Part shown: one piece after another, positions 21,882 to 30,009 of the stretch
Layout of the letters: every line of letters starts with the position of its first letter
How positions within the stretch are numbered: position 1 is the stretch's first letter
Notes under the pieces: model-generated
Seen by the model: only the letters and a program-made list of their open reading frames with translations
Told to the model about the DNA's origin: nothing
The model's database searches: none
Assembly (NCBI RefSeq): GCF_027587175.1
Contig: NZ_JAPCID010000060.1
Location: 1 to 43,437, forward strand
Reading direction: 5' to 3'
Length of the DNA stretch: 43,437 nt
Source of the DNA: Solirubrobacter deserti
Lineage (GTDB): Bacteria > Actinomycetota > Thermoleophilia > Solirubrobacterales > Solirubrobacteraceae
Made by a program: the position numbers and the translations under genes

Positions 21882-23286
21882 TCGCGACGATGATCGTGCA
21901 GGTGCCGAGCAGCAGCACCGACAGCGCGAGGATCACGCGCCGGTAGCCGCCGAGCCGGATCTCCTTCGGCAGGAACCTCCGGTTCGTGATCAGCAGCAGG
22001 ATCGTGTAGACGGTCATGATCGCGCCGCCCATGACGGTCGAGATCGTCAGCAGCACGAGCGGCTGGTCGAAGCCGAACAGCAGGATTGCCGAGCCGAAGA
22101 CGATCATCGTCCACACGACCGTGAAGTACAGGCGCGACTCGGACCACTTCGACTCGCGCGTGTGCAGCACGTCGGCGACCAGGCGCGACACGTAGTCGAC
22201 GATCCCGAGTGCCGCGGCGAACAGCGAGAGCGCGCCGACGGCGAGGAACATCGTGCCGAACCAGTTGCCGACCGCGCCGTCGAGCACGGAAGCCTCGAGC
22301 GAGATGAAGTCGAAGCCGGACGAGTCGGGCAGGTCCGGGTTCTGGAAGACCGTCGAGTAGGCGAGCAGCGAGAAGACGCAGATGGTGACCGTGGCGACGC
22401 ACGCGAAGGACACGAACTGCTCGGTGTTGGCCGCCTTCCACCATGCGCGCCAGCGGCTCATGTTGGCCTCGTCAGTCGGGAACGAGAGCCGCTCGGCCTC
22501 CGGCGCGGCCTCCTCCTGACCCGTGATGGGGGAGACGATGCGCGGGACGTACTTGCCCATGCCGAAGCCCTTGTCGCGGATCCAGTTCGACTGCACCAGG
22601 TTGTTCGCGCCGCCCGCGCCGGCGGCGGCCAGCGCGCCGACGAGGATCGCCAGCTGGATCTCGCCCGGGAACGTGCCGAAGCTCGTCACCACCGCGGTCG
22701 AGTCCTCCCACGCCGTGGCCTTGATCGCCGCGAAGATCGCGATGACCATGAAGGCCAGGATCGCGCCGACCTTGATGAACTGGAGCTTCTCGACGGTCGT
22801 GTAGACGACCGGCGACGCGGTCAGGATCACGCCGATCACGAACAGGATCCCGATCGCGATCAGGTTCGGGTCGCCGCCGCCGACGGCGAACGTGAACACG
22901 GTCGCGGCGGACGTCGCCCAGCCGGGCCACATTGTCGCAAGGATGGCGCCCGCGGCCAGCACGCCGCCCCACGGCCGCCACAGGCGCTTGAACGCGCCGA
23001 TCGCGGTCTCGCCGGTGGCCAGCGTGTAGCGCTCGATCTCCATGTTGATGAAGAACTGCACGGCGACGCCGACGATGGCGGCCCACAGGAACACGAGCCC
23101 GGCCTGCGAGGCGATGTACGGGAACAGGATGTACTCGCCGCTGGCGACGCCGACGCCGACCAGGATCACGCTCGGGCCGAGCAGCTTGCGCAGCGGCGGT
23201 GCGTCCGGCAGTTGGCGTTCCTCGGAGCGCTCTCCTCGCCCGAAGCGTCCTGTCTCGACAACTTCAGGCGCCAGCACCTTCTGCAT
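21856..23286 (-). CDS. Non-canonical Nramp-family transporter in quinate/shikimate operon
   Basis: A 476-residue protein with the Nramp fold pattern of 11-12 helices (TM1 region GPSVILVGVGVASGEYILFP). The metal-site signatures of true Nramps are missing: the TM1 DPGN position reads ASGE (within VGVASGEYILF), and the TM6 MPHN position reads GANN (AGAGGANNLVQSNW). True Nramps bind Mn/Fe through that Asp, Asn and Met. A different substrate is therefore likely, for example an organic acid linked to the upstream shikimate/quinate enzymes, but this is inference. Start at ATG 23286, with GGAGGAG upstream. It follows the dehydratase gene and overlaps its 3' end by 23 nt. The distal end overlaps the MFS gene tail to tail. 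Confidence 0.85.
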   Translation of the reverse strand: MQKVLAPEVVETGRFGRGERSEERQLPDAPPLRKLLGPSVILVGVGVASGEYILFPYIASQAGLVFLWAAIVGVAVQFFINMEIERYTLATGETAIGAFKRLWRPWGGVLAAGAILATMWPGWATSAATVFTFAVGGGDPNLIAIGILFVIGVILTASPVVYTTVEKLQFIKVGAILAFMVIAIFAAIKATAWEDSTAVVTSFGTFPGEIQLAILVGALAAAGAGGANNLVQSNWIRDKGFGMGKYVPRIVSPITGQEEAAPEAERLSFPTDEANMSRWRAWWKAANTEQFVSFACVATVTICVFSLLAYSTVFQNPDLPDSSGFDFISLEASVLDGAVGNWFGTMFLAVGALSLFAAALGIVDYVSRLVADVLHTRESKWSESRLYFTVVWTMIVFGSAILLFGFDQPLVLLTISTVMGGAIMTVYTILLLITNRRFLPKEIRLGGYRRVILALSVLLLGTCTIIVAINEAKKLV

Positions 23287-25012
23287 GTCTCTCTCCTCCG
23301 GTCTGTGCGGCCATGCGCACGGGTGAGTTCAGGGCGCCGTAGCCGCGGTAGCCGCCGCGGCGTTCGAGCACCTCGAAGAACACGCGCCCACCGAGGCGGG
23401 CGGTGTAGAAATGCAGGAGCTCTCCCTCGGGCGTGCGGTCGTAGAGCACCCCGAGCTCCCGCAAGGGCGCGGTGTCGATGCCGAGCCGCGCCTCCAGGTC
23501 GTCGTAGTAGTTGTCCGGCACGGCCAGCAGCGGGACGCCGCGCTCGCGCATCGCCCGTGCGGCGGCCAGCGCGTCGCTGGTCGCGAACGCGACGTGCTGC
23601 AGCTCGCTGCGCTCGCGCGTGCTCGCGAGCGCGGGCACGTTCAGGACCACGCGCACGTCGCCCGCCGCGTACGCGCGGCTGCGCACCAGCCCGTCCGGCG
23701 CGGCCAGCTCCGCGCTCGCGCTCGGCTCCAGGGCGAGCACCGAGCGGTAGAACAGCCCGGCCTCGTCGAAGGCCTCGAACGGCTGGGCGAGCGTGATGTG
23801 GTCGATGCGCTCGATCGGCACGCCGTCGCTCTCGGCCTCGCCGGTGGGCAGGAAGTCGTCCAGCCAGTCAGGGCCGCAGAAGAAGACCGCGGTGCCGTCG
23901 GGGGCGGCGACCGCCGTCAGGTCCGCCTCGCCCGCGCCGCGCCGGCGCTCGACACGGGGCGCCAGCAGCGCCTCGGCGCGTGCGGCGCTCGCATCCGGGT
24001 CGCTGGAGTCGACCGCGATCGCGACGACCTCGGGATCGTCCTCGCCGACGCCGTGGTTGAGCACCACGCGGATCTCGCCGTGCTGGAACAGCTGCACGGG
24101 TTTGGAGCGGTGCGGGCCGACGTGCGCGAACCCCATCGCGCGCAGCAGGTCCTCGATCTCCGGTGAGTCGACGCCGATCTCCACGAACGCGAACCCGTTC
24201 AGCGCGGCGGGCTCCGGCAGCGGCTCGTCCTCGAGCAGGATCAGCGACCGCATCGCGTCGATCGCGGTGCGGCACGGGTCGGCCTGGCGGAAGACGTCGT
24301 TGAAGACCTCGAGGCTCAGCGGGCCGCTGTAGCCGGCGGCGAGCACGCGTGCGAGCAGTCCGCGCACGTCCAGTGCCCCCTGGCCGGGGAAGCAGCGGTA
24401 GTGGCGGCTCCACTGGAGCACGTCCATGCTCAGGAACGGCGCGTCGGCGAGCTGGAGGTAGAAGATCTTCTCGCCCGGGATCGCATCGATCGTGTCCAGC
24501 GACGTGCCGCGGCTGAGGATGTGGAAGGAGTCCAGGCAGGTGCCGAGCGCGGGGTGGTCGGCACGCTCGACGATCCGCCACGCGTGGTCGTACTCGCTGA
24601 CGTGGCGGCCCCACGCGAGCGCCTCGTAGGCGATCTTCAGCCCACGCGCGTCCGCGCGCGAGGCCAGCTCGAGCAGCTGCGCCGCCGCGAGCGCGTCGTC
24701 GTCGATCGCGTGCGGTGAGACGTTCGAGCAGACGAGCATCGTCGGCGCGCCGAGCGCCTCCATCACGTCGAACTTGGCTTCCGCGCGGCGGAAGTCCGGC
24801 TCGGGCATCGCCTCGAAGTCGCGGAACGGCTGGTAGAGATCGATCGTGAGCCCGCGGGCGTCGGCGAGCGCGCGCACCTCGTCCGGGCGCAGCGGCGAGT
24901 TGATCAGGTCGGCCTCGAACAGCTCGACGCCGTCGAAGCCGGCGGACGCGGCCGCGTCGAGCTTCTCGTCGAGCGTGCCGCTCAGGCACACGGTGGCGAT
25001 CGAGCGCTTCAC
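23264..25012 (-). CDS. quiC: 3-dehydroshikimate dehydratase fused to HPPD-like domain (QuiC-type)
   Basis: A 582-residue two-domain enzyme. Residues 1-265 form a sugar-isomerase-like TIM barrel with a metal site (SIATVCLSGTLDEKLDAAAS; FDGVELFEADLI; GLKIAYEALAWG; LGTCLDSFHILSRG; FYLQLADAPFL; YSGPLSLEVFND). This domain turns 3-dehydroshikimate into protocatechuate. Residues about 285-575 form a 4-hydroxyphenylpyruvate-dioxygenase-like VOC pair. Its iron ligands appear present: H in IERIDHITLAQ, H in ELQHVAFATSD and E in RVFFEVLERRGG. The same fusion is known from QuiC of Pseudomonas-type bacteria. GTG 25012 overlaps the dehydrogenase stop (GTGA); the 3' end overlaps the Nramp start. Confidence 0.9.
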   Translation of the reverse strand: MKRSIATVCLSGTLDEKLDAAASAGFDGVELFEADLINSPLRPDEVRALADARGLTIDLYQPFRDFEAMPEPDFRRAEAKFDVMEALGAPTMLVCSNVSPHAIDDDALAAAQLLELASRADARGLKIAYEALAWGRHVSEYDHAWRIVERADHPALGTCLDSFHILSRGTSLDTIDAIPGEKIFYLQLADAPFLSMDVLQWSRHYRCFPGQGALDVRGLLARVLAAGYSGPLSLEVFNDVFRQADPCRTAIDAMRSLILLEDEPLPEPAALNGFAFVEIGVDSPEIEDLLRAMGFAHVGPHRSKPVQLFQHGEIRVVLNHGVGEDDPEVVAIAVDSSDPDASAARAEALLAPRVERRRGAGEADLTAVAAPDGTAVFFCGPDWLDDFLPTGEAESDGVPIERIDHITLAQPFEAFDEAGLFYRSVLALEPSASAELAAPDGLVRSRAYAAGDVRVVLNVPALASTRERSELQHVAFATSDALAAARAMRERGVPLLAVPDNYYDDLEARLGIDTAPLRELGVLYDRTPEGELLHFYTARLGGRVFFEVLERRGGYRGYGALNSPVRMAAQTGGERHAEGAGA

Positions 25013-25833
25013 CGCGCGCTCACCGGCTCCACCAGCGTGGCGAAGTGGCGCAGCATGCGCTCGCGGTCGGGCTCGACGCCCGTGAAGCGCTCGAACGCGC
25101 CCGCGGCCTGCATGACCGCCATGCCGCCGCCGTCGAGCGTACGGCAGCCGAGCTCGCGCGCGCGCTTGACCAGCTCGGTCTCCAGCGGCCGGTACACGAC
25201 CTCCGCGACCCACAGCTCGGGGCGCAGCAACTCCTCCGGCAAGGGCAGGCCGGGATGCGCGGCCATCCCGGTGGGGGTGGCGTGGATCAGCCCGTCGGCG
25301 TCCTGCACGGAATCGAGCGCGCCCGTGCGCGCGCCGAGCCGGTTCGCCAGCGCCGCTGCGCGCGTGGAGTCGACGTCCACGATCACCAGCTCCCGCGCGC
25401 CCAGCCGCAGCGCCGCGTGCGCGACCGCGGAGCCCGCGCCGCCCGCGCCGAGCACCACCACCTTGCCGAGCCGGGCGTGGGGGAGCCCGCGCCGGAAGCT
25501 CTCCGCGAACCCGCTCGCGTCCGTGTTGTGGCCGATTGCGCGGCCCGCTCGAAACACGACCGTGTTCACCGCGTCGAGCGCCGCCGCCTCCGGCGAGAGC
25601 TCATCCAGGAACGGGACGACGTCCTGCTTGCACGGATGCGTGACGTTGACGCCGCTGAAGCCGGCGGCCCGCGCCTGCTCGAGCAGGGCGCCGAGCTCGC
25701 GGCCGTCGATGTCGAGCAGCCGGTACTCGTAGTCGAGCCCCTGCGCGGCGGCCTCGGCCTCGTGCAGCGCGGGGCTCAGGGATGCGTCGATGCCGGCCCC
25801 GATGAGGCCGACGACATGGTCTCTCTCCGCCAT
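25009..25833 (-). CDS. Shikimate/quinate 5-dehydrogenase
   Basis: A 274-residue AroE/YdiB/QuiB-family dehydrogenase. Substrate site: SLSP (18-21), NVTHPCKQDVVP with catalytic K69, and HNTDASGF with D105. The NAD(P) site is VVLGAGGAGSAVAHAAL (127-143), and IVDVDSTRAAAL follows the beta strand that selects the cofactor. An acidic residue (D in VDVDS) where NADP-specific AroE usually has a basic patch suggests NAD use and a catabolic role. First gene of an operon with the dehydratase fusion and the Nramp-like transporter, divergent from a TetR regulator, so it probably oxidises quinate or shikimate for catabolism. Confidence 0.92.
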   Translation of the reverse strand: MAERDHVVGLIGAGIDASLSPALHEAEAAAQGLDYEYRLLDIDGRELGALLEQARAAGFSGVNVTHPCKQDVVPFLDELSPEAAALDAVNTVVFRAGRAIGHNTDASGFAESFRRGLPHARLGKVVVLGAGGAGSAVAHAALRLGARELVIVDVDSTRAAALANRLGARTGALDSVQDADGLIHATPTGMAAHPGLPLPEELLRPELWVAEVVYRPLETELVKRARELGCRTLDGGGMAVMQAAGAFERFTGVEPDRERMLRHFATLVEPVSAR

Positions 25834-25836
25834 AAT

Positions 25837-25878
25837 GTACGAACTAGTACGTTACATACCCGCTCTTGGATTTGTCAA
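25837..25878 (-). promoter_or_regulatory. Promoter and operator of the quinate/shikimate operon
   Basis: On minus: perfect -35 TTGACA (25873-25878), an 18-bp spacer, then TAACGT (25849-25854). A near-palindrome ACGAACTAGTACGT (25839-25852, one mismatched pair, centre ACTAGT) overlaps the -10 and the predicted start site, and sits 5 nt before ATG 25833. Binding by the divergent TetR protein would block the promoter. Regulator assignment is inferred from position. Confidence 0.7.
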
Positions 25879-25890
25879 CATCCGCAGGTG

Positions 25891-26520
25891 ATGGCCGCTA
25901 CGCAGCCAGAGCGCTCACGGGACCGGGATCGCACGCAGGGCGAGATCCTCGAAGTGGCGACGCGGGAGTTCGCCGAGCACGGCTACAGCGGGGCGCGCGT
26001 GGACGAGATCGCGGAGCGCACGCGGACCACCAAGCGGATGCTCTACTACTACTTCGGCTCCAAGGAAGGGCTGTTCGTGGCGGTCCTGGAGCAGGCCTAC
26101 GCGGCCATCCGCGCCGCCGAGCAGACCGTCGACGTCGACCATCTGGACCCGGTCGCCGCGATCCGCGCGCTGGCCGAGCTGACGTTCGACCACCACGAGG
26201 CGCACCCGGACTTCATCCGGCTCGTGAGCATCGAGAACATCCACCGCGGCGAGCACATGGCAGAGTCGCTGGCGGCGATCAACGCACCCGCCGTCGAGCG
26301 CATCGAGCGCATCCTGCGCGCCGGCCGTGAGGCGGGCGTCTTCCGGGCCGACGTGGACGCCGTCGACCTGCACATGCTGATCAGCTCCTACTGCGTCTTC
26401 CGCGTCGCCAACCGCCACACCTGGCAGGCGCTGTTCGACCGCGACCTGCTCGCCGCCGACCGTCGCGACGGCTACCGCACGATGCTCGGCGATGTCGTGG
26501 TCGCCTATCTCACGGGGTAG
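25891..26520 (+). CDS. TetR-family regulator of the quinate/shikimate operon
   Basis: A 209-residue TetR/AcrR protein. The HTH occupies about 15-60 (RTQGEILEVATREFAEHGYS; RVDEIAERTRTTKRMLYYYF; SKEGLFVAVL), followed by a helical ligand-binding domain (AELTFDHHEAHPDFIRLVSI; LISSYCVFRVANRHTWQ). It is divergent from the dehydrogenase-dehydratase-Nramp operon. The shared 57-bp gap holds a palindrome over that operon's promoter, so it is the likely repressor, perhaps responding to an aromatic or hydroaromatic acid. The start may be ATG 25891 or the adjacent GTG 25888; a CAACAT box ends 6 nt before the latter. Confidence 0.92.
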   Translation: MAATQPERSRDRDRTQGEILEVATREFAEHGYSGARVDEIAERTRTTKRMLYYYFGSKEGLFVAVLEQAYAAIRAAEQTVDVDHLDPVAAIRALAELTFDHHEAHPDFIRLVSIENIHRGEHMAESLAAINAPAVERIERILRAGREAGVFRADVDAVDLHMLISSYCVFRVANRHTWQALFDRDLLAADRRDGYRTMLGDVVVAYLTG

Positions 26521-26531
26521 GTGAGGCTGCC

Positions 26532-26774
26532 ATGACCAACGAGCAGAAAGGGCTGGCCGCGCTGGGCGGGATCGTCGCCATCGGCGTGGGGTTCTTCGTC
26601 GCCAAACGGGTGCGCGGCGGCAGCGGCCCGCGCACGTGGAGCTGTCAATGCGGCAAGACGTACGAGGTGCAGGGCCTGGACCGCCATCGCGTCTACTCCG
26701 TGCCCCAGGAGGGTCCGGTGGTCGGGCGCGAGTGCGTGGATTGCGGCGCGCCGCTTCCGACCGGCCACGAATAG
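26532..26774 (+). CDS. Small membrane-anchored zinc-ribbon-like protein
   Basis: An 80-residue protein: one N-terminal helix (GLAALGGIVAIGVGFFVAKR, 7-26), then a cytosolic part with WSCQCGKTYEV (C37 and C39) and ECVDCGAPLP (C67 and C70), an arrangement resembling a zinc ribbon (CxC...CxxC). It begins 11 nt after the TetR stop and may be co-transcribed. No family name known to me. Small, but the cysteine pattern, codon use and sensible membrane topology support it as a gene. Confidence 0.65.
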   Translation: MTNEQKGLAALGGIVAIGVGFFVAKRVRGGSGPRTWSCQCGKTYEVQGLDRHRVYSVPQEGPVVGRECVDCGAPLPTGHE

Positions 26775-26784
26775 GATCGCCGCC

Positions 26785-27594
26785 ATGCGCGTGCTGATCG
26801 AAGCCGACGAGCTCGCTGCCCTCCTCGACGACGTCACGCTGCTCGACGTGCGCTGGAAGCTCGGCGGTCCGCCCGGACACGGCGAGTACCTGCAGGGCCA
26901 CATCCCCGGAGCGGTGTACGTCGACCTGGACACCGAGCTCGCCGCGCACGGCGCGCCGACCGACGGCCGTCATCCGCTGCCTTCGCTGGAAGCGCTGCAG
27001 GCGTCCGCGCGGCGCTGGGGCGTGCGCGCCGGCCGGCCCGTCGTGGCCTACGACGCGACGGGCAACACGGCCGCAGCGCGCGCCTGGTGGCTGCTTCGGT
27101 GGGCGGGCGTGCCGGACGTCCGGCTGCTCGACGGCGGCCTCGCCGCCTGGTCCGGGGAACTGGCGACCGACGACGTCGTGCCCGAGCCGGGTGACATCGA
27201 GCTGCGCGGCGGTGCGCTCCCGCTGGTCGAGCTCGACGACGTGCCGAAGCTGGCCGAGCGCGGTGTGCTGCTGGACGCGCGCGCCGGTGAGCGCTACCGC
27301 GGCGAGGTCGAGCCGATCGATCCGAGGGCCGGCCACATCCCCGGCGCCCGGAGCGCGCCGACGACCGAGAACCTCGCGCCGGACGGCCGCTTCCTGGCAC
27401 CCGACGCGCTGCGCGAGCGCTTCGCCGCGCTCGGCGCCGACGGCTCGCGGTTGGTCGGCGTCTACTGCGGATCCGGCGTCACCGCGGCACATGAGATCGC
27501 CGCGCTTGCGATCGCCGGCGTCGACGCGGCGCTCTACCCGGGCTCGTTCTCGCAGTGGAGCAACCACGAGCACCTGCCGGTCGCGACGGCGTAG
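26785..27594 (+). CDS. Two-domain rhodanese (thiosulfate/3-mercaptopyruvate sulfurtransferase)
   Basis: A 269-residue tandem rhodanese. The N-terminal inactive domain (1-125) has LLDVRWKLGGPPG, GHIPGAVYVDLDTEL and RPVVAYDATGNTAAARAWWL, with Asp in place of the active cysteine. The C-terminal domain (about 145-269) has LLDARAGERYRGEVEPIDPR, GHIPGARSAPTTENL and the active-site loop VGVYCGSGVTAAHE with the catalytic cysteine. The loop CGSGVTA is typical of mercaptopyruvate/thiosulfate sulfurtransferases. It transfers sulfur to cyanide or thiol acceptors in the cytoplasm. ATG 26785 is preceded by TAGGAT ending 7 nt upstream, suggesting a leaderless mRNA independent of the upstream small gene. Confidence 0.93.
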   Translation: MRVLIEADELAALLDDVTLLDVRWKLGGPPGHGEYLQGHIPGAVYVDLDTELAAHGAPTDGRHPLPSLEALQASARRWGVRAGRPVVAYDATGNTAAARAWWLLRWAGVPDVRLLDGGLAAWSGELATDDVVPEPGDIELRGGALPLVELDDVPKLAERGVLLDARAGERYRGEVEPIDPRAGHIPGARSAPTTENLAPDGRFLAPDALRERFAALGADGSRLVGVYCGSGVTAAHEIAALAIAGVDAALYPGSFSQWSNHEHLPVATA

Positions 27595-27601
27595 CTCCAG
27601 C

Positions 27602-27619
27602 TCGGCCGTGTGCGGCCGA
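27602..27619 (+). terminator. Hairpin after the rhodanese gene
   Basis: TCGGCCG (27602-27608) pairs with CGGCCGA (27613-27619) across a 4-nt loop, 7 nt after the rhodanese stop. It overlaps an in-frame GTG (27610) upstream of the diguanylate cyclase, which favours the later ATG at 27631 as that gene's start. Confidence 0.5.
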
Positions 27620-27630
27620 TCACTCGAGGG

Positions 27631-28650
27631 ATGGATGCGCGGCCGACATGGCTCTGCCCCGATCTCGCCGCGCGCGAGCGCCTGCTCGACATGGACGAGC
27701 GGCTGCGCCGTCCGCGCGTGGCGGCGCTCGGCTTGCTCGGCGCGTGCGTGCTCGCGGCGCTGCCGTATCTCGGCTGGCGACCGCTCGTGCTGCTGCTGTG
27801 CGCGGTGCTCGTGGTCGTCGTGGTCGGCCGCGTCGCGCGGCGGTTGCCGGCGCCGGAGTACGGGCTCGCCCTCTCGTGGGCGTTCAGCCAGATCATGATC
27901 GCGACCGCGATCGCGACCACCGGCGGCATCCGGAGCTTCGTCTTGAGCTGGCTCGTCGTCCCGCTCGTCACGCTGCCGGCGCGCTTCGGCGCGCGCGGGG
28001 TGGTCGCGGGCGTCGGGTTCGCCGGCGTGCTCGTGGCGGCGATCGCGCTGCTGGTGCCCGTGAGCGAGCCGCTGCCGCTCTGGTACGCGACCACCGCGAT
28101 GCTGGCGACGTTGTTCAGCGTGGCGATCCTGCTGCTCGCGCTCATGCGCTCCGACGTCGACCACCGCACGGAGGCCGTCGTCGACGGGCTGACCGGGATG
28201 CTCAACCGGCGCGCGCTCGAGCACCGGCTCGAGGAGCTGCGCGCCCAGGCGGCGGTCAGCGGGCAGTCGATCGCGGCGATCGCGGCCGACATCGACCACT
28301 TCAAGCGCATCAACGACGAGCACGGCCACGCGCGCGGCGACGCCGTGCTGGCGGAGGTCGCGCAGCGCCTGCGCGGCGGGCTGCGCGCGTTCGACCTCGC
28401 CTACCGGCTGGGGGGCGAGGAGTTCCTCGTGCTGCTGCCCGGCGCGGACGTGCGCGAGGCGACGGCGCTCGCCGACGAGCTGCGCGCGAGCGTCGGCACC
28501 GCGCCGATCGACGAGCTCGACGTGACCGTCTCCTTCGGGGTCGCCGCCACGGGCGGCGGGGCGTTCAACGGCGCCGAGCTGCTGGCCGCCGCCGACGCCG
28601 CGCTCTACGCGGCCAAGGCGGGCGGCCGGGACACGGTCGTCACCGCCTGA
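27631..28650 (+). CDS. Membrane-anchored diguanylate cyclase (GGEEF)
   Basis: A 339-residue protein. About six hydrophobic helices lie in residues 30-172 (VAALGLLGACVLAALPYLG; LVLLLCAVLVVVVVG; FSQIMIATAIATTGG; VVAGVGFAGVLVAAIAL; MLATLFSVAILLLAL). The GGDEF domain follows from about 183 (DGLTGMLNRRALEHRLEEL; AADIDHFKRINDEHGHARGD). Active site GGEEF at 261-265 is intact, and an inhibitory site RxxD (R252-AF-D255) sits five residues before it, so feedback inhibition by c-di-GMP is expected. It makes c-di-GMP from two GTP. No EAL/HD-GYP partner is nearby. This is the only intact GGDEF gene in the window; another is broken at 16588-17437. The 3' end overlaps the TRIC gene. Confidence 0.93.
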   Translation: MDARPTWLCPDLAARERLLDMDERLRRPRVAALGLLGACVLAALPYLGWRPLVLLLCAVLVVVVVGRVARRLPAPEYGLALSWAFSQIMIATAIATTGGIRSFVLSWLVVPLVTLPARFGARGVVAGVGFAGVLVAAIALLVPVSEPLPLWYATTAMLATLFSVAILLLALMRSDVDHRTEAVVDGLTGMLNRRALEHRLEELRAQAAVSGQSIAAIAADIDHFKRINDEHGHARGDAVLAEVAQRLRGGLRAFDLAYRLGGEEFLVLLPGADVREATALADELRASVGTAPIDELDVTVSFGVAATGGGAFNGAELLAAADAALYAAKAGGRDTVVTA

Positions 28651-29248
28651 ACGCCGTCGGTGCGCGCCAGTGGCGGTGCAGCGCCAGCGCGCGGGTGCCG
28701 AACACGGCCACGGAGACGATCGCGCCGAACAGCGGCTCGTAGGCCTCCAGCTCCCACGCGACGGCGACGCCGATCGCGCCGGCGAGTGCGGGGACGGCGT
28801 ATAGCTCGGAGTCGCGGCGCACCAGCTCGGGCGTCTGGCGCGCGATCACGTCGCGCGCCACGCCGCCGCCGACCGCGGTCGTGACGCCGAGCAGGACGGC
28901 CGCGATCGGCGCCAGGCCGAAGTCCAGCGCCTTCACCGTCCCGGCGACGCAGAACAGGCCGAGCCCGGCCGCGTCGAACAGCAGCAGCGTGCGCGGGATG
29001 CGGCCGAGCTCGGGGTGGGCGACCGCGGCGACGGCGGCGGAGGCGAGCGCGACGGCGAGGTACTTCCACTCGGCGAACGCGAGCGGCGGGGTGTCGCCGA
29101 GGATCAGGTCCCGCAGGATTCCACCGCCGAGCGCGGTGATCACCGCGAGGATGGCGATCCCCACGATGTCGAAGTCGTGGCGGATCGCCATCAGCGCGCC
29201 CGAGATGCCGAAGACGAAGACGCCGGTCAGGTCGAGCGCGGTGTGCAC
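28640..29248 (-). CDS. TRIC-family cation channel (UPF0126/YicG-like)
   Basis: A 202-residue membrane protein with two repeated three-helix units plus a seventh helix. Each unit has the hallmark GGG-x-x-RD: LGGGILRDLILGDTPP in the first and VGGGVARDVIARQTPE in the second. Prokaryotic TRIC channels conduct monovalent cations as trimers. The start is GTG 29248, where the family begins (HTALDLTGVFVFGISGALMA); the frame continues upstream but overlaps the hydrolase gene. A CAGAAT box ends 6 nt before the GTG, so it may have its own leaderless promoter inside the 14-nt gap after the hydrolase. Confidence 0.92.
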   Translation of the reverse strand: MHTALDLTGVFVFGISGALMAIRHDFDIVGIAILAVITALGGGILRDLILGDTPPLAFAEWKYLAVALASAAVAAVAHPELGRIPRTLLLFDAAGLGLFCVAGTVKALDFGLAPIAAVLLGVTTAVGGGVARDVIARQTPELVRRDSELYAVPALAGAIGVAVAWELEAYEPLFGAIVSVAVFGTRALALHRHWRAPTAFRR

Positions 29249-29262
29249 GCGGGGATTCTGGC

Positions 29263-29982
29263 TCAGACGGCGACGGCTTCGGTGCTCGCCCGCACGGCCG
29301 CGTCGACCAGCTCGGCGACGGCCACGGGCTCGGACACCGTGACGGCGTGCGAGGCGTCGATCTCCACCGTGGTGGAGCCGGCGCGCTCGGCCATGAACCG
29401 CATCGAGTCGGCCGGGATGGCGAGGTCCTGCAGCGTGACCATGGTCCAGGACGGGATCGCTTTCCAAGCCGCCTTCGTGGCGCGGTCCTCGAGCGCGGCG
29501 GCGGCGATCGGCCGCTGCGTGGCCGCCATCAGCGCGGCCGTCTCGGGATCGACGTCGGCGGCGAAGATCTCGTTGAACCGGTCGGGCTGGATGTAGAGGT
29601 CGGTGCCGCCGGGGAACGGGACCGCGTCGAGCACCTCGCCGAGTCGCGCCCCCGGGAACTTGGCCGCGAGCTCACCGGTGCTCTCGCCGGCATCGAGGTT
29701 GAAGCTGGCGATGTAGACCAGCGCCTTCACGTTGGGCGCGCCGTCCGCGGCCTCGGTCATCACCGACCCGCCGTAGGAGTGGCCGGCGACGACCACCGGG
29801 CCTTCGATGCTGTCGATGACGCTGCGCAGGTACTCGGCGTCGGGCTGGAGGCCGCGCAGCGGGTTGGCGATCGCGATCACGCGCTCGTGGCCGCGGCGGT
29901 GGAGCTCGGCGATGACGCCGTTCCAGCTGGCGGACTCGGCGAAGGCGCCGTGGACGAGGACGATCGTGGGTGAGGCGGACAT
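29263..29982 (-). CDS. Alpha/beta hydrolase (RsbQ/esterase-like)
   Basis: A 239-residue single-domain alpha/beta hydrolase. The oxyanion segment VLVHGAFAES (8-17) and nucleophile elbow VVAGHSYGGSV with S69 are clear. D186 (TLQDLAIP) and H212 (DASHAVTVSEP) complete the likely triad. This subgroup is often annotated as pyrethroid- or salicylate-ester-hydrolase-like; the substrate is unknown. A GGAGG Shine-Dalgarno lies 8 nt before the ATG. It is divergent from a FadR-type GntR regulator, with a 24-bp palindrome on its promoter, so expression is probably induced by a small metabolite. Confidence 0.9.
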   Translation of the reverse strand: MSASPTIVLVHGAFAESASWNGVIAELHRRGHERVIAIANPLRGLQPDAEYLRSVIDSIEGPVVVAGHSYGGSVMTEAADGAPNVKALVYIASFNLDAGESTGELAAKFPGARLGEVLDAVPFPGGTDLYIQPDRFNEIFAADVDPETAALMAATQRPIAAAALEDRATKAAWKAIPSWTMVTLQDLAIPADSMRFMAERAGSTTVEIDASHAVTVSEPVAVAELVDAAVRASTEAVAV

Positions 29983-30009
29983 CGGTGCTACCTCCGGGCT
30001 GCTTGAAGT

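Noticed and set aside
25915-28329. An 804-codon open frame on minus opposite the TetR, rhodanese and diguanylate cyclase genes
   Set aside because: Low-complexity Arg/Asp/Val-rich translation with no motif; the sense-strand genes carry full catalytic signatures.
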